From assembly GCA_905221385.1 (NCBI GenBank), contig CAJNCV010000006.1:50532-114531 (forward strand): a stretch of DNA of 64,000 bases, read 5' to 3'. The first letter of the stretch is position 1; each line of letters starts with the position of its first letter. This document shows positions 48,994 to 57,146 of the stretch, piece by piece. The position numbers were made by a program, and so were the translations under genes. The DNA is from a bacterium. GTDB lineage: Bacteria > Bacillota > Bacilli > Lactobacillales > Streptococcaceae. The notes below the pieces were generated by a model that saw only the letters and a list, made by a program, of their open reading frames with translations, had not been told where the DNA came from and did no database searches.

Positions 48994-49082
48994 AATCCCA
49001 AAGTAAATACTCAAATTAGAAGTTCGTTTTTGACTTGAAAGGAGGTTGAGTTTTTGTTTCTGTTTAGAGAATAGAGCAAAAA

Positions 49083-49112
49083 TTTGACCTTTTTTGACCA
49101 AAAAGATATAAT
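49083..49112 (+). promoter_or_regulatory. clpP promoter with CtsR operator
   Basis: Two TTTGACC heptads (49083-49089, 49093-49099) separated by 3 bp form the CtsR direct repeat. The first supplies the -35 (TTGACC), 17 bp before the -10 TATAAT (49107-49112). CtsR bound here would directly block the promoter until heat stress. Confidence 0.88.
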
Positions 49113-49166
49113 AGTTCTGTATTGAGTCGTAAGACTAAGAAAATTCAACATTAAAAGGAGAAATGA

Positions 49167-49757
49167 ATGATTCCTGTAGTTATTGAACAAACAAGCCGTG
49201 GAGAACGTTCCTATGACATATACTCTCGCCTTCTGAAAGACCGCATCATCATGCTAACAGGTCCAGTTGAAGACAACATGGCCAACTCCGTTATCGCCCA
49301 ATTACTTTTCTTGGATGCCCAAGACAGCACAAAAGATATTTACCTTTATGTCAACACACCTGGAGGCTCTGTGTCAGCTGGTTTGGCAATCGTTGATACC
49401 ATGAACTTTATCAAGGCTGATGTCCAAACTATCGTTATGGGAATGGCTGCATCCATGGGGACTGTCATTGCATCAAGTGGTGCAAAAGGCAAACGTTTCA
49501 TGCTACCAAATGCAGAGTACATGATTCACCAACCAATGGGTGGTACAGGTGGTGGTACCCAACAGACAGATATGGCAATCGCTGCAGAGCATTTGCTCAA
49601 AACTCGTAAGACTTTGGAGCAAATCCTTGCAGATAACTCTGGTAAATCAGTCGAGCAAATTCATGCAGATGCGGAACGTGATTACTGGATGAGTGCCCAA
49701 GAAACGCTTGAATATGGCTTTATTGATGAAATCATGACCAACAATTCTTTAAGCTAA
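49167..49757 (+). CDS. clpP: ClpP protease subunit
   Basis: 196 aa. Catalytic triad Ser96 (GMAASMG), His121 (YMIHQPMGG) and Asp172. The tetradecamer degrades proteins unfolded by ClpX (5017-6249) or other Clp ATPases. CtsR-controlled promoter upstream, RBS AAAGGAGAAA, terminator behind it. Confidence 0.98.
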   Translation: MIPVVIEQTSRGERSYDIYSRLLKDRIIMLTGPVEDNMANSVIAQLLFLDAQDSTKDIYLYVNTPGGSVSAGLAIVDTMNFIKADVQTIVMGMAASMGTVIASSGAKGKRFMLPNAEYMIHQPMGGTGGGTQQTDMAIAAEHLLKTRKTLEQILADNSGKSVEQIHADAERDYWMSAQETLEYGFIDEIMTNNSLS

Positions 49758-49766
49758 GCAACCTAG

Positions 49767-49797
49767 AAAGCAAACTCGACGGAGTTTGCTTTTTTTG
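49767..49797 (+). terminator. Terminator after clpP
   Basis: AAGCAAACTC-GACG-GAGTTTGCTT followed by a T-run. Confidence 0.88.
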
Positions 49798-49835
49798 GTA
49801 TAATAGGAGAAGATTTCTTAGAAAGAGGATCCCTC

Positions 49836-50105
49836 ATGTTTGAAAAAACAAATCGATCAGGATTAATCATCTATCTCTACTATATTCGAGACGCAAAAAA
49901 ACTTCAGGAATACGGTGATATCTGTTACCATTCCAAAAAACATCGTTACTTGCAGCTCTATGTTCCAACTGAGGAGCTAGATGACTTAATTGAGAGATTA
50001 GGTAAGGAAAGATTTATCAAGAAAATTAGACGGTGTCACATTCAGGAGTTAGAAACTCCCTTTGTTGGGAATCTCTATCGCACTGAAGAAAACGTTATCA
50101 TTTAA
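49836..50105 (+). CDS. ylbG: YlbG/DUF2129 family protein
   Basis: 89 aa. Short basic cytoplasmic protein ([35 protein letters not shown]...[14 protein letters not shown]), matching the UPF0298 family. Function unknown. An extended -10 (TTGGTATAAT, 49795-49804) overlaps the clpP terminator tail, and RBS GAAAGAGGAT precedes the ATG. Confidence 0.88.
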   Translation: MFEKTNRSGLIIYLYYIRDAKKLQEYGDICYHSKKHRYLQLYVPTEELDDLIERLGKERFIKKIRRCHIQELETPFVGNLYRTEENVII

Positions 50106-50122
50106 AAAATTAAATAAATACA

Positions 50123-50151
50123 TTGACAATTTTCTGATAATTCGGTATATT
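50123..50151 (+). promoter_or_regulatory. livJ promoter with CodY box
   Basis: -35 TTGACA (50123-50128), 17 bp, -10 TATATT (50146-50151). AATTTTCTGATAATT at 50128-50142 differs from the CodY consensus by one base and covers the spacer, so CodY would repress when branched-chain amino acids are plentiful. Confidence 0.8.
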
Positions 50152-50192
50152 CTTAACATACAATTTTTGAAACAACTATAAGGAGATTAAAA

Positions 50193-51353
50193 ATGAAGAA
50201 AAAATTTGCCCTATCTTTTGTGGCTCTTGCTAGTGTGGCTCTTCTTGCTGCCTGTGGAGAGGTCAAGTCAGGAGCGTCAAACACAACTGGAAATCCAGTA
50301 GACGAAAAAACAATTAAAATCGGTTTTAACTTTGAAGAGACAGGTGCTGTGGCAGCTTACGGTACAGCTGAACAAAAAGGTGCCCAACTTGCTGTAGACG
50401 AAATCAACGCTGCAGGTGGAGTTGATGGAAAACAAATCGAAGTTGTAGACAAAGACAACAAATCTGAAACAGCTGAAGCAGCTTCTGTTACAACGAATCT
50501 TGTAACTCAATCAAAAGTTGCAGCTATCGTAGGACCTGCGACATCTGGTGCAACTGCCGCAGCTGTAGCTAACGCTACTAAAGCTGGAGTGCCATTGATT
50601 TCACCAAGTGCTACTCAAGACGGTTTGACTAAAGGTCAAGATTACCTATTTATCGGAACATTCCAAGATAGCTTCCAAGGGAAGATTATTTCTAACTATG
50701 TAACAAATAAATTGAATGCTAAGAAGGTTGTTCTTTATACTGACAACGCTAGTGACTATGCAAAAGGTATTGCTAAATCTTTCCGTGAAGCATACAAGGG
50801 TGAGATTGTAGCAGACGAAACTTTCGTAGCAGGTGATACAGACTTCCAAGCAGCCCTTACTAAAATGAAAGACAAAGAGTTTGACGCTATCGTTGTTCCA
50901 GGTTACTACACAGAAGCAGGTAAAATCGTAAACCAAGCGCGTGGTATGGGAATTGATAAACCAATCGTTGGTGGTGACGGCTTTAACGGTGAAGAATTTG
51001 TTCAACAAGCAACTGCTGAAAGAGCATCAAACATTTATTTCATCTCTGGATTCTCAACCACAGTTGATGTTTCTGCAAAAGCTAAAGCTTTCCTTGAAGC
51101 ATACCGTGCAAAATACAATGAAGAGCCTTCAACATTCTCAGCTTTGGCCTATGACTCAGTTTACCTAGTAGCCAATGCTGCAAAAGGTGCTAAAAACTCA
51201 GGTGAAATCAAGGACAACCTTGCTAAAACCAAAGATTTTGATGGTGTAACTGGTCAAACAAGCTTTGATGCTGACCACAATACAGTGAAAACTGCTTACA
51301 TGATGACTATGAACAATGGTAAAGTAGAAGCAGCAGAAGTTGTAAAACCATAA
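50193..51353 (+). CDS. livJ: Branched-chain amino acid ABC transporter, binding lipoprotein
   Basis: 386 aa. Signal peptide with lipobox LLAACG (Cys21), then the type I periplasmic-binding fold (KIGFNFEETGAVAAYG..., GPATSGATAAAVA). Captures Leu/Ile/Val outside the membrane for LivHMGF. CodY box at its promoter; a hairpin at 51370-51406 follows, which should make livJ transcript more abundant than livHMGF. Confidence 0.95.
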   Translation: MKKKFALSFVALASVALLAACGEVKSGASNTTGNPVDEKTIKIGFNFEETGAVAAYGTAEQKGAQLAVDEINAAGGVDGKQIEVVDKDNKSETAEAASVTTNLVTQSKVAAIVGPATSGATAAAVANATKAGVPLISPSATQDGLTKGQDYLFIGTFQDSFQGKIISNYVTNKLNAKKVVLYTDNASDYAKGIAKSFREAYKGEIVADETFVAGDTDFQAALTKMKDKEFDAIVVPGYYTEAGKIVNQARGMGIDKPIVGGDGFNGEEFVQQATAERASNIYFISGFSTTVDVSAKAKAFLEAYRAKYNEEPSTFSALAYDSVYLVANAAKGAKNSGEIKDNLAKTKDFDGVTGQTSFDADHNTVKTAYMMTMNNGKVEAAEVVKP

Positions 51354-51369
51354 CATTAGAATAGTAGTT

Positions 51370-51406
51370 GAAATAGGGAATGAGCCTTTGACTCACTCCC
51401 TGTTTC
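51370..51406 (+). terminator. Attenuating hairpin between livJ and livH
   Basis: GAAATAGGGAATGAGCC ... ACTCACTCCCTGTTTC, long imperfect stem, no strong T-run. Probably partial termination or transcript-end protection. Confidence 0.65.
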
Positions 51407-51435
51407 GGTGTTTATGAACTTGTGAAAATGATGAA

Positions 51436-51450
51436 AATTTTCTAAAAAAT
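51436..51450. promoter_or_regulatory. Possible second CodY box before livH
   Basis: AATTTTCTAAAAAAT, two mismatches to the CodY consensus, 24 bp before the livH start. Weaker than the livJ site. Confidence 0.35.
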
Positions 51451-51473
51451 AACGATAGAAAAGAGTGAATGCT

Positions 51474-52343
51474 ATGCTCCAACAACTTGTGAATGGTTTA
51501 ATTCTGGGTAGTGTTTATGCACTTTTGGCTTTGGGTTATACCATGGTTTATGGAATTATCAAACTCATCAACTTCGCCCACGGTGATATTTATATGATAG
51601 GTGCCTTTATTGGTTACTTTTTGATTAATTCCTTCCAAATGGATTTCTTTTTAGCTTTGATTATTTCAATGGCAGGAACTGCACTACTTGGTGTTGTGAT
51701 TGAATTTCTTGCCTACCGTCCTTTGCGACACTCTACACGCATTGCTGTATTGATTACTGCCATCGGGGTGTCTTTCCTACTGGAATACGGAATGGTTTAT
51801 CTCGTGGGCGCCAATACTCGTGCCTTCCCTCAAGCAATTGAAACCGTCCGTTTTGATTTCGGGCCAATTAGCTTGACAAATGTTCAATTGATGATTTTAG
51901 CAGTTTCTGTACTCTTGATGGTTTTATTGCAATTGATCGTTCAAAAAACAAAAATGGGGAAAGCCATGCGTGCGGTATCAGTTGATAGCGACGCAGCTCA
52001 ATTGATGGGAATTAATGTAAATCGTACAATCAGCTTTACCTTTGCTTTGGGTTCAGCCCTTGCTGGTGCGGCAGGTGTCCTTATTGCCCTTTACTACAAC
52101 TCTCTTGAACCTTTGATGGGTGTGACTCCAGGTCTGAAATCATTCGTTGCGGCCGTACTCGGTGGTATCGGGATTATTCCTGGTGCAGCTCTAGGGGGAT
52201 TTGTGATTGGCTTGTTGGAAACTTTTGCAACTGCCTTTGGTATGTCTGATTTCCGTGATGCCATCGTTTATGGAATCTTGCTTCTGATTCTGATTGTTCG
52301 ACCTGCGGGTATCCTTGGTAAGAATGTGAAAGAGAAGGTGTAA
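51474..52343 (+). CDS. livH: Branched-chain amino acid permease LivH
   Basis: 289 aa from the ATG at 51474; the GTG at 51465 lies in the ribosome-site region. About eight helices, with the LivH motif GYTMVYGIIKLINFAHGDIYMIGAF near the N-terminus and the EAA-like loop GKAMRAVSVDSDAAQLMGIN. Pairs with LivM. Confidence 0.94.
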   Translation: MLQQLVNGLILGSVYALLALGYTMVYGIIKLINFAHGDIYMIGAFIGYFLINSFQMDFFLALIISMAGTALLGVVIEFLAYRPLRHSTRIAVLITAIGVSFLLEYGMVYLVGANTRAFPQAIETVRFDFGPISLTNVQLMILAVSVLLMVLLQLIVQKTKMGKAMRAVSVDSDAAQLMGINVNRTISFTFALGSALAGAAGVLIALYYNSLEPLMGVTPGLKSFVAAVLGGIGIIPGAALGGFVIGLLETFATAFGMSDFRDAIVYGILLLILIVRPAGILGKNVKEKV

Positions 52344-52346
52344 ACA

Positions 52347-53303
52347 ATGAAGACAAATCTTAAAGTAAATATTCTCTGGTTATTCCTTCTGTTAGCGGGT
52401 TATGGATTAATTAGCGTACTGGTTTCTGCTGGTATTCTCAATCTATTCCATGTTCAAATTTTAGAACAAATTGGGATTAATATCATCCTTGCAGTAGGTC
52501 TGAACTTAATCGTTGGTTTTTCAGGACAATTCTCACTCGGTCATGCAGGTTTTATGGCGATTGGGGCTTATGCTGCGGCGATTATTGGCTCAAAATCACC
52601 AACCTATGGTGCATTCTTTGGAGCAATGGTCTTGGGTGCCTTGATTTCTGGTGCAGTCGCTTTGCTCGTTGGGATTCCAACGCTTCGTTTAAAGGGTGAC
52701 TACCTGGCTGTTGCGACACTAGGTGTTTCAGAAATCATCCGTATCTTTATCATTAATGGTGGCAGTTTGACCAATGGTGCCGCTGGTATCTTGGGTATTC
52801 CAAACTTTACCAACTGGCAGATGGTTTATCTTTTTGTGGTGATCACAACTATTGCAACTCTCAATTTCTTACGTAGTCCAATTGGACGCTCTACTCTATC
52901 TGTTCGTGAGGATGAGATTGCTGCAGAGTCTGTTGGGGTAAACACTACAAAGATCAAGATTATCGCTTTTGTCTTTGGTGCTATTACAGCAAGTATTGCT
53001 GGTTCACTTCAGGCTGGTTTTATCGGATCTGTTGTACCAAAAGATTACACCTTTATTAATTCCATCAACGTGTTGATTATCGTTGTATTTGGTGGACTTG
53101 GATCGATTACTGGTACCATCGTTTCAGCGATTGTTTTAGGAATTTTAAATATGCTCCTTCAAGATGTAGCTAGCGTACGTATGATCATCTACGCTTTGGC
53201 TCTTGTATTGGTGATGATTTTCAGACCAGGTGGACTTCTTGGGACATGGGAATTGAGTCTATCACGTTTCTTTAAAAAATCTAAGAAGGAGGGACAAAAC
53301 TAA
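52347..53303 (+). CDS. livM: Branched-chain amino acid permease LivM
   Basis: 318 aa. Polytopic, with GLNLIVGFSGQFSLGHAGFMAIGAYAAA and the ATPase-contact loop GRSTLSVREDEIAAESVGVNTTK. 3 bp after livH; its stop overlaps the livG start by one base. Confidence 0.94.
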   Translation: MKTNLKVNILWLFLLLAGYGLISVLVSAGILNLFHVQILEQIGINIILAVGLNLIVGFSGQFSLGHAGFMAIGAYAAAIIGSKSPTYGAFFGAMVLGALISGAVALLVGIPTLRLKGDYLAVATLGVSEIIRIFIINGGSLTNGAAGILGIPNFTNWQMVYLFVVITTIATLNFLRSPIGRSTLSVREDEIAAESVGVNTTKIKIIAFVFGAITASIAGSLQAGFIGSVVPKDYTFINSINVLIIVVFGGLGSITGTIVSAIVLGILNMLLQDVASVRMIIYALALVLVMIFRPGGLLGTWELSLSRFFKKSKKEGQN

Positions 53304-54067
53304 TGGCGTTACTTGAAGTTAAACAGTTAACCAAACATTTTGGCGGTCTAACAGCTGTTGGAGATGTCACTCTTGAATTGAACGAGGGAGAGTTGGTTGG
53401 TCTGATTGGACCAAACGGGGCAGGTAAAACAACCCTTTTCAATCTCCTGACTGGCGTTTATGAACCAAGCGAAGGTACGGTGACACTAGATGGTCACCTC
53501 CTAAATGGGAAAACTCCTTATAAGATTGCTTCACTTGGTCTCAGTCGTACTTTCCAAAATATTCGTTTGTTCAAGGATCTGACAGTTTTAGACAATGTTC
53601 TCATCGCTTTTGGAAATCATCATAAACAACATGTCCTCGCTAGCTTTCTACGCTTGCCTGCTTTCTATAAGAATGAGGAAGAATTAAAAAGTAAAGCGTT
53701 GGACTTGCTTAAGATTTTTGATTTGGATGGCAATGCAGATACTCTTGCTAAGAATCTGGCCTATGGCCAACAACGTCGATTAGAAATCGTTCGTGCTCTA
53801 GCAACTGAACCTAAAATTCTCTTTTTGGATGAACCCGCAGCTGGTATGAATCCACAAGAAACAGCTGAATTGACAGAATTGATCCGTCGTATCAAAGATG
53901 AATTTAAAATTACCATCATGCTCATCGAACACGATATGAATTTGGTTATGGAAGTCACTGAGCGTATCTATGTTCTTGAATATGGTCGTTTGATTGCTCA
54001 TGGTACTCCGGATGAGATCAAGAACAACAAACGCGTTATCGAAGCTTATCTAGGAGGTGAAGCCTAA
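53303..54067 (+). CDS. livG: Branched-chain amino acid ABC ATPase LivG
   Basis: 254 aa. Walker A GPNGAGKTT, signature LAYGQQRRLEIVRAL, Walker B ILFLDEPAAGMNP, H-loop IEHDMNLVM. Slightly degenerate signature (AYGQQ for SGGQ) is normal for LivG. Confidence 0.95.
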   Translation: MALLEVKQLTKHFGGLTAVGDVTLELNEGELVGLIGPNGAGKTTLFNLLTGVYEPSEGTVTLDGHLLNGKTPYKIASLGLSRTFQNIRLFKDLTVLDNVLIAFGNHHKQHVLASFLRLPAFYKNEEELKSKALDLLKIFDLDGNADTLAKNLAYGQQRRLEIVRALATEPKILFLDEPAAGMNPQETAELTELIRRIKDEFKITIMLIEHDMNLVMEVTERIYVLEYGRLIAHGTPDEIKNNKRVIEAYLGGEA

Positions 54068-54777
54068 TGTCTATGTTAAAAGTTGAAAACCTATCTGTAC
54101 ATTACGGTATGATCCAAGCAGTTCGTGATGTAAGTTTCGAGGTTAATGAAGGTGAAGTTGTTTCCTTGATTGGTGCCAATGGCGCTGGTAAAACAACCAT
54201 TCTTCGCACCCTTTCAGGTTTGGTTCGTCCAAGTGCTGGTAAAATTCAGTTTTTAGGAAAAGAAATTCAAAAGATGCCAGAACAAAAAATCGTGGCAGGT
54301 GGTCTTTCACAAGTCCCTGAAGGACGCCATGTTTTTCCGGGTTTGACTGTTATGGAAAACTTGGAAATGGGAGCCTTTTTAAAGAAAAATCGTGAAGAAA
54401 ATCAAGCCAACTTGAAAAAAGTCTTTTCACGTTTCCCTCGTCTGGAAGAGCGTAAAAACCAAGATGCGGCGACCCTTTCAGGTGGTGAACAGCAGATGCT
54501 GGCTATGGGACGCGCGCTCATGTCAACACCTAAGCTCCTTCTCTTGGATGAGCCATCAATGGGACTTGCCCCAATCTTTATCCAAGAAATTTTTGACATC
54601 ATTCAAGATATTCAAAAGCAAGGAACAACGGTTCTCTTAATTGAACAGAACGCGAACAAGGCCCTTGCTATTTCTGACCGTGGTTATGTACTTGAAACAG
54701 GAAAGATTGTCCTATCAGGAACAGGAAAAGAACTCGCAGCATCAGATGAAGTCAGAAAAGCGTACCTAGGTGGCTAA
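54067..54777 (+). CDS. livF: Branched-chain amino acid ABC ATPase LivF
   Basis: 236 aa. Walker A GANGAGKTT, signature LSGGEQQMLAMGRAL, Walker B LLLLDEPSMGLAP. Starts on the last base of livG (TAATG). Last gene of the operon; terminator at 54776-54799. Confidence 0.95.
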   Translation: MSMLKVENLSVHYGMIQAVRDVSFEVNEGEVVSLIGANGAGKTTILRTLSGLVRPSAGKIQFLGKEIQKMPEQKIVAGGLSQVPEGRHVFPGLTVMENLEMGAFLKKNREENQANLKKVFSRFPRLEERKNQDAATLSGGEQQMLAMGRALMSTPKLLLLDEPSMGLAPIFIQEIFDIIQDIQKQGTTVLLIEQNANKALAISDRGYVLETGKIVLSGTGKELAASDEVRKAYLGG

Positions 54778-54799
54778 AAAGGTCCGGGGGACCTTTTTA
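54776..54799 (+). terminator. Terminator of the liv operon
   Basis: AAAAAGGTCC-GGGG-GACCTTTTT, overlapping the livF stop. Confidence 0.88.
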
Positions 54800-55009
54800 G
54801 TCGGTAGATAAGGATTGCATAAGCAATCTTCATATAGTCTGGGAGACTAGTTTAGGTTGTAGATGGAGATTGCGCAAGCAATCATCCAATCCAGTGGATT
54901 GTTTTAGTCAGTGGATAAGAATTGCGAAGCAATCTTCATACAGTCTGGGAGACTAGTTTAGGTTGCAGATGGATTGCGTAAGCAATTATCTAATTTAGTG
55001 GATTATTTT
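54797..55009. repeat. Two tandem ~105-bp units rich in palindromes
   Basis: Unit 1 (54797-54904) and unit 2 (54905-55009) share the order TAGTC.GT.GATAAG, ATTGC..GCAATCTTCATA.AGTCTGGGAGACTAGTTTAGGTTG.AGATGG, ATTGCG..AGCAAT, AT.TAAT...AGTGGATT. Each unit carries two small hairpins of ATTGC-GCAAT type and a GTCTGGGAGAC palindrome. Neither BOX nor any repeat I can name. The rest of the gap to 55179 holds a weak hairpin (GAGCTCCAAATTTGGGGCTC, 55024-55043) and the promoter of the next gene. Confidence 0.7.
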
Positions 55010-55179
55010 GTAGATAAATTTGAAGAGCTCCAAATTTGGGGCTCTTTCTTCGTTTGCTTACTATTTTGATGGACTTGATTTGAGCATCCGTTTTCTTAAT
55101 ATAGAATCTAACTTGACAAAAGCACGCGTTCATCATATAATTAAATAAACAAAAATATTGAACAAAAGAGGCTGAGGAT

Positions 55180-56958
55180 ATGCTATCAGAAAAACAATTT
55201 AAACTTTTACGTTTTTTGTTGACTCACAAAGACGAAAACTTTACGCAGAGACAATTGGCTGAACAGCTAGATATCGCTTTGGGGACGGTAAATAATCTTC
55301 TCAAGGAATGTAAAGAAGAGAAGTGGATCAGTGAGGAAAATCACTTAACTGACTTAGGTGAGGAGGCTTTGGCTCCGTATCAGGTGAAGAATGCCATTAT
55401 CATGGCTGCAGGTATGAGTAGCCGCTTTGCTCCTTTGTCTTATGAGCTACCTAAAGGATTGCTTCAAGTTAAAGGTGAGCGTTTGATTGAGAGAGAAATC
55501 AAGCAATTGCAAGAAGCAGGAATAGAAGATATTACAGTTATCGTAGGATATCTGCAAGAAAAAATGTTCTATCTGGCAGAAAAGTTTGGCGTTAAAATCG
55601 TTGTGAATAATGATTACTATAAGTACAACAACTGTTCTTCTCTCATGCTAGTCAGAGATCAACTTTCTAACACTTATATCTGCTCTTCGGATAATTATTT
55701 TGTGGAAAATCCGTTTGAGCGATACATTTACAGAGGGTATTATTCTACTATATTTGCAGAAGGGGACACAGACGAATACTGCGCTAAGGAAGACTCCAAT
55801 CACACGATTATTGATGTTCAAATCGGTGGGACGAATACTTGGGCTATGGTAGGGCATGTTTATTTTGATCGTGCATTTAGTGAAAAATTCGTAGATATTT
55901 TAGAAACTGAATTTAAGCACGAACCATATCGCGAACAGCTCTGGGAAGATTATTATAGCCGTCACGTCAAGGAGCTTCCTTTAGAAGCTCGGCATTATTC
56001 AGCAGACATTGTTAAGGAGTTTGATTCGCTAGATGAGTTGCGTCAGTTTGATGAACACTATTTGGTGAATACTAATTCGGAAATCATTGATAACATCTGT
56101 AAGACATTAGGATGTATAGCTTCAGATATTGTCAATATTAAACCCCTAAAAGACGGTTTAACCAACACTTCGTTTTCATTTGACTGCCTAGGGAAGAAAT
56201 ATGTTTACCGTCATCCAGGGAGAGGAACGGAGAATTATATCGATCGTGCTAGTGAAGCGGCTTCCATGGAAATTGCTGCAAAATTGAAGATTGACCGTAC
56301 CTTTGTTGCCATGAACAAGGATGAGGGCTGGAAAATTTCAGAATTTATCCCTAATGCCAAGCAACTAGATTATGATAATTGGGATGATGTAGCAAAAGCA
56401 ATGGAGCTCTTGAGACGTTTGCACCAATCTGGAGAAAAAACAAATTATTTCTTTAATCAATTTGAGGGAATTGATGATTTTAGACAAAAATTAAAAGCTA
56501 GCAATCGTTTTGAATTTGATGGACTTGAAGAGTTGGATAAGAATGTCTCAGTTCTCGAAAAGTTTCTACAAGAAGAGCAGACGAAAAAGGTTCTCTGCCA
56601 CGGAGATTCTTATAGCCCAAATTTCTTGTTGAATGAAGCTGGCGAAATGAGCTTGATTGATTGGGAATATTCTGGTATGGGAGATCCAGCAGGAGATTTA
56701 GGAACCTTTATCGGGTGTTCAAATTATACAGTGGAAGAAGCTGAAAAGGTACTTGAAATCTATTTACAAGAAGTTCCAGATAAGAACACCAAACGTCACT
56801 ATTTTGCCTATGTATCAGTGACTTCATATTATTGGTTTTTGTGGGCCCTGTTCCAAGAAAGCGTTGGAAAACCCGTAGGTGAATTTCTTTATATCTGGTA
56901 TCGTTATACCAAGCAGTATGGGCAAATTGCACTAGATTTGTATTTGGAGGAGAATTGA
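55180..56958 (+). CDS. Fusion protein: winged HTH + LicC-like nucleotidyltransferase + choline-kinase-like domain
   Basis: 592 aa in three parts. 1-65: winged helix-turn-helix (FTQRQLAEQLDIALGTVNNLL). 71-about 300: nucleotidyltransferase of the LicC type, with AAGMSSRFAPLSYELPKGL (P91/K92) and SSDNYF. About 315-592: APH/choline-kinase fold with the catalytic loop CHGDSYSPN (H474, D476, N481) and metal site IDWEYSG (D494). In pneumococcus LicA (kinase) and LicC (CMP transferase) are separate and activate choline to CDP-choline. A joined enzyme plus a DNA-binding part suggests activation of choline or another amino-alcohol together with regulation. Permease genes follow at once. Substrate is unproven. 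Confidence 0.85.
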   Translation: MLSEKQFKLLRFLLTHKDENFTQRQLAEQLDIALGTVNNLLKECKEEKWISEENHLTDLGEEALAPYQVKNAIIMAAGMSSRFAPLSYELPKGLLQVKGERLIEREIKQLQEAGIEDITVIVGYLQEKMFYLAEKFGVKIVVNNDYYKYNNCSSLMLVRDQLSNTYICSSDNYFVENPFERYIYRGYYSTIFAEGDTDEYCAKEDSNHTIIDVQIGGTNTWAMVGHVYFDRAFSEKFVDILETEFKHEPYREQLWEDYYSRHVKELPLEARHYSADIVKEFDSLDELRQFDEHYLVNTNSEIIDNICKTLGCIASDIVNIKPLKDGLTNTSFSFDCLGKKYVYRHPGRGTENYIDRASEAASMEIAAKLKIDRTFVAMNKDEGWKISEFIPNAKQLDYDNWDDVAKAMELLRRLHQSGEKTNYFFNQFEGIDDFRQKLKASNRFEFDGLEELDKNVSVLEKFLQEEQTKKVLCHGDSYSPNFLLNEAGEMSLIDWEYSGMGDPAGDLGTFIGCSNYTVEEAEKVLEIYLQEVPDKNTKRHYFAYVSVTSYYWFLWALFQESVGKPVGEFLYIWYRYTKQYGQIALDLYLEEN

Positions 56959-56959
56959 G

Positions 56960-57145
56960 ATGAAACCGACATCTGAAATTGAAGAATTAGTAGCAAATGA
57001 AACGAAAAGAAGGTTAGAAGAAATGGAATCTCCAAACTATGTGTTTGCTCAGCCATTTCTAAAAAGTGATTTTATTATAGTCATTGGCTTAGTTCTAATT
57101 AACCTTATTCTGATTATCCTAGCCATGATAGGAGGTATTCAATAA
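56960..57145 (+). CDS. Small single-helix membrane protein beside a permease
   Basis: 61 aa. Cytoplasmic charged half (TSEIEELVANETKRRLEEMESPNYVFAQPFL) and one C-terminal membrane helix (36-58). Starts 1 bp after the fusion gene and ends 1 bp before the permease. The layout recalls small accessory subunits of two-component transporters. A remnant of its 3' end stands before the second permease copy (about 58630-58705), showing that it was duplicated along with the permease. Confidence 0.75.
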   Translation: MKPTSEIEELVANETKRRLEEMESPNYVFAQPFLKSDFIIVIGLVLINLILIILAMIGGIQ

Positions 57146-57146
57146 A

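Noticed and set aside
54797..55009. CRISPR array
   Set aside because: Only two units, no spacers of constant length, several internal palindromes and no cas genes.
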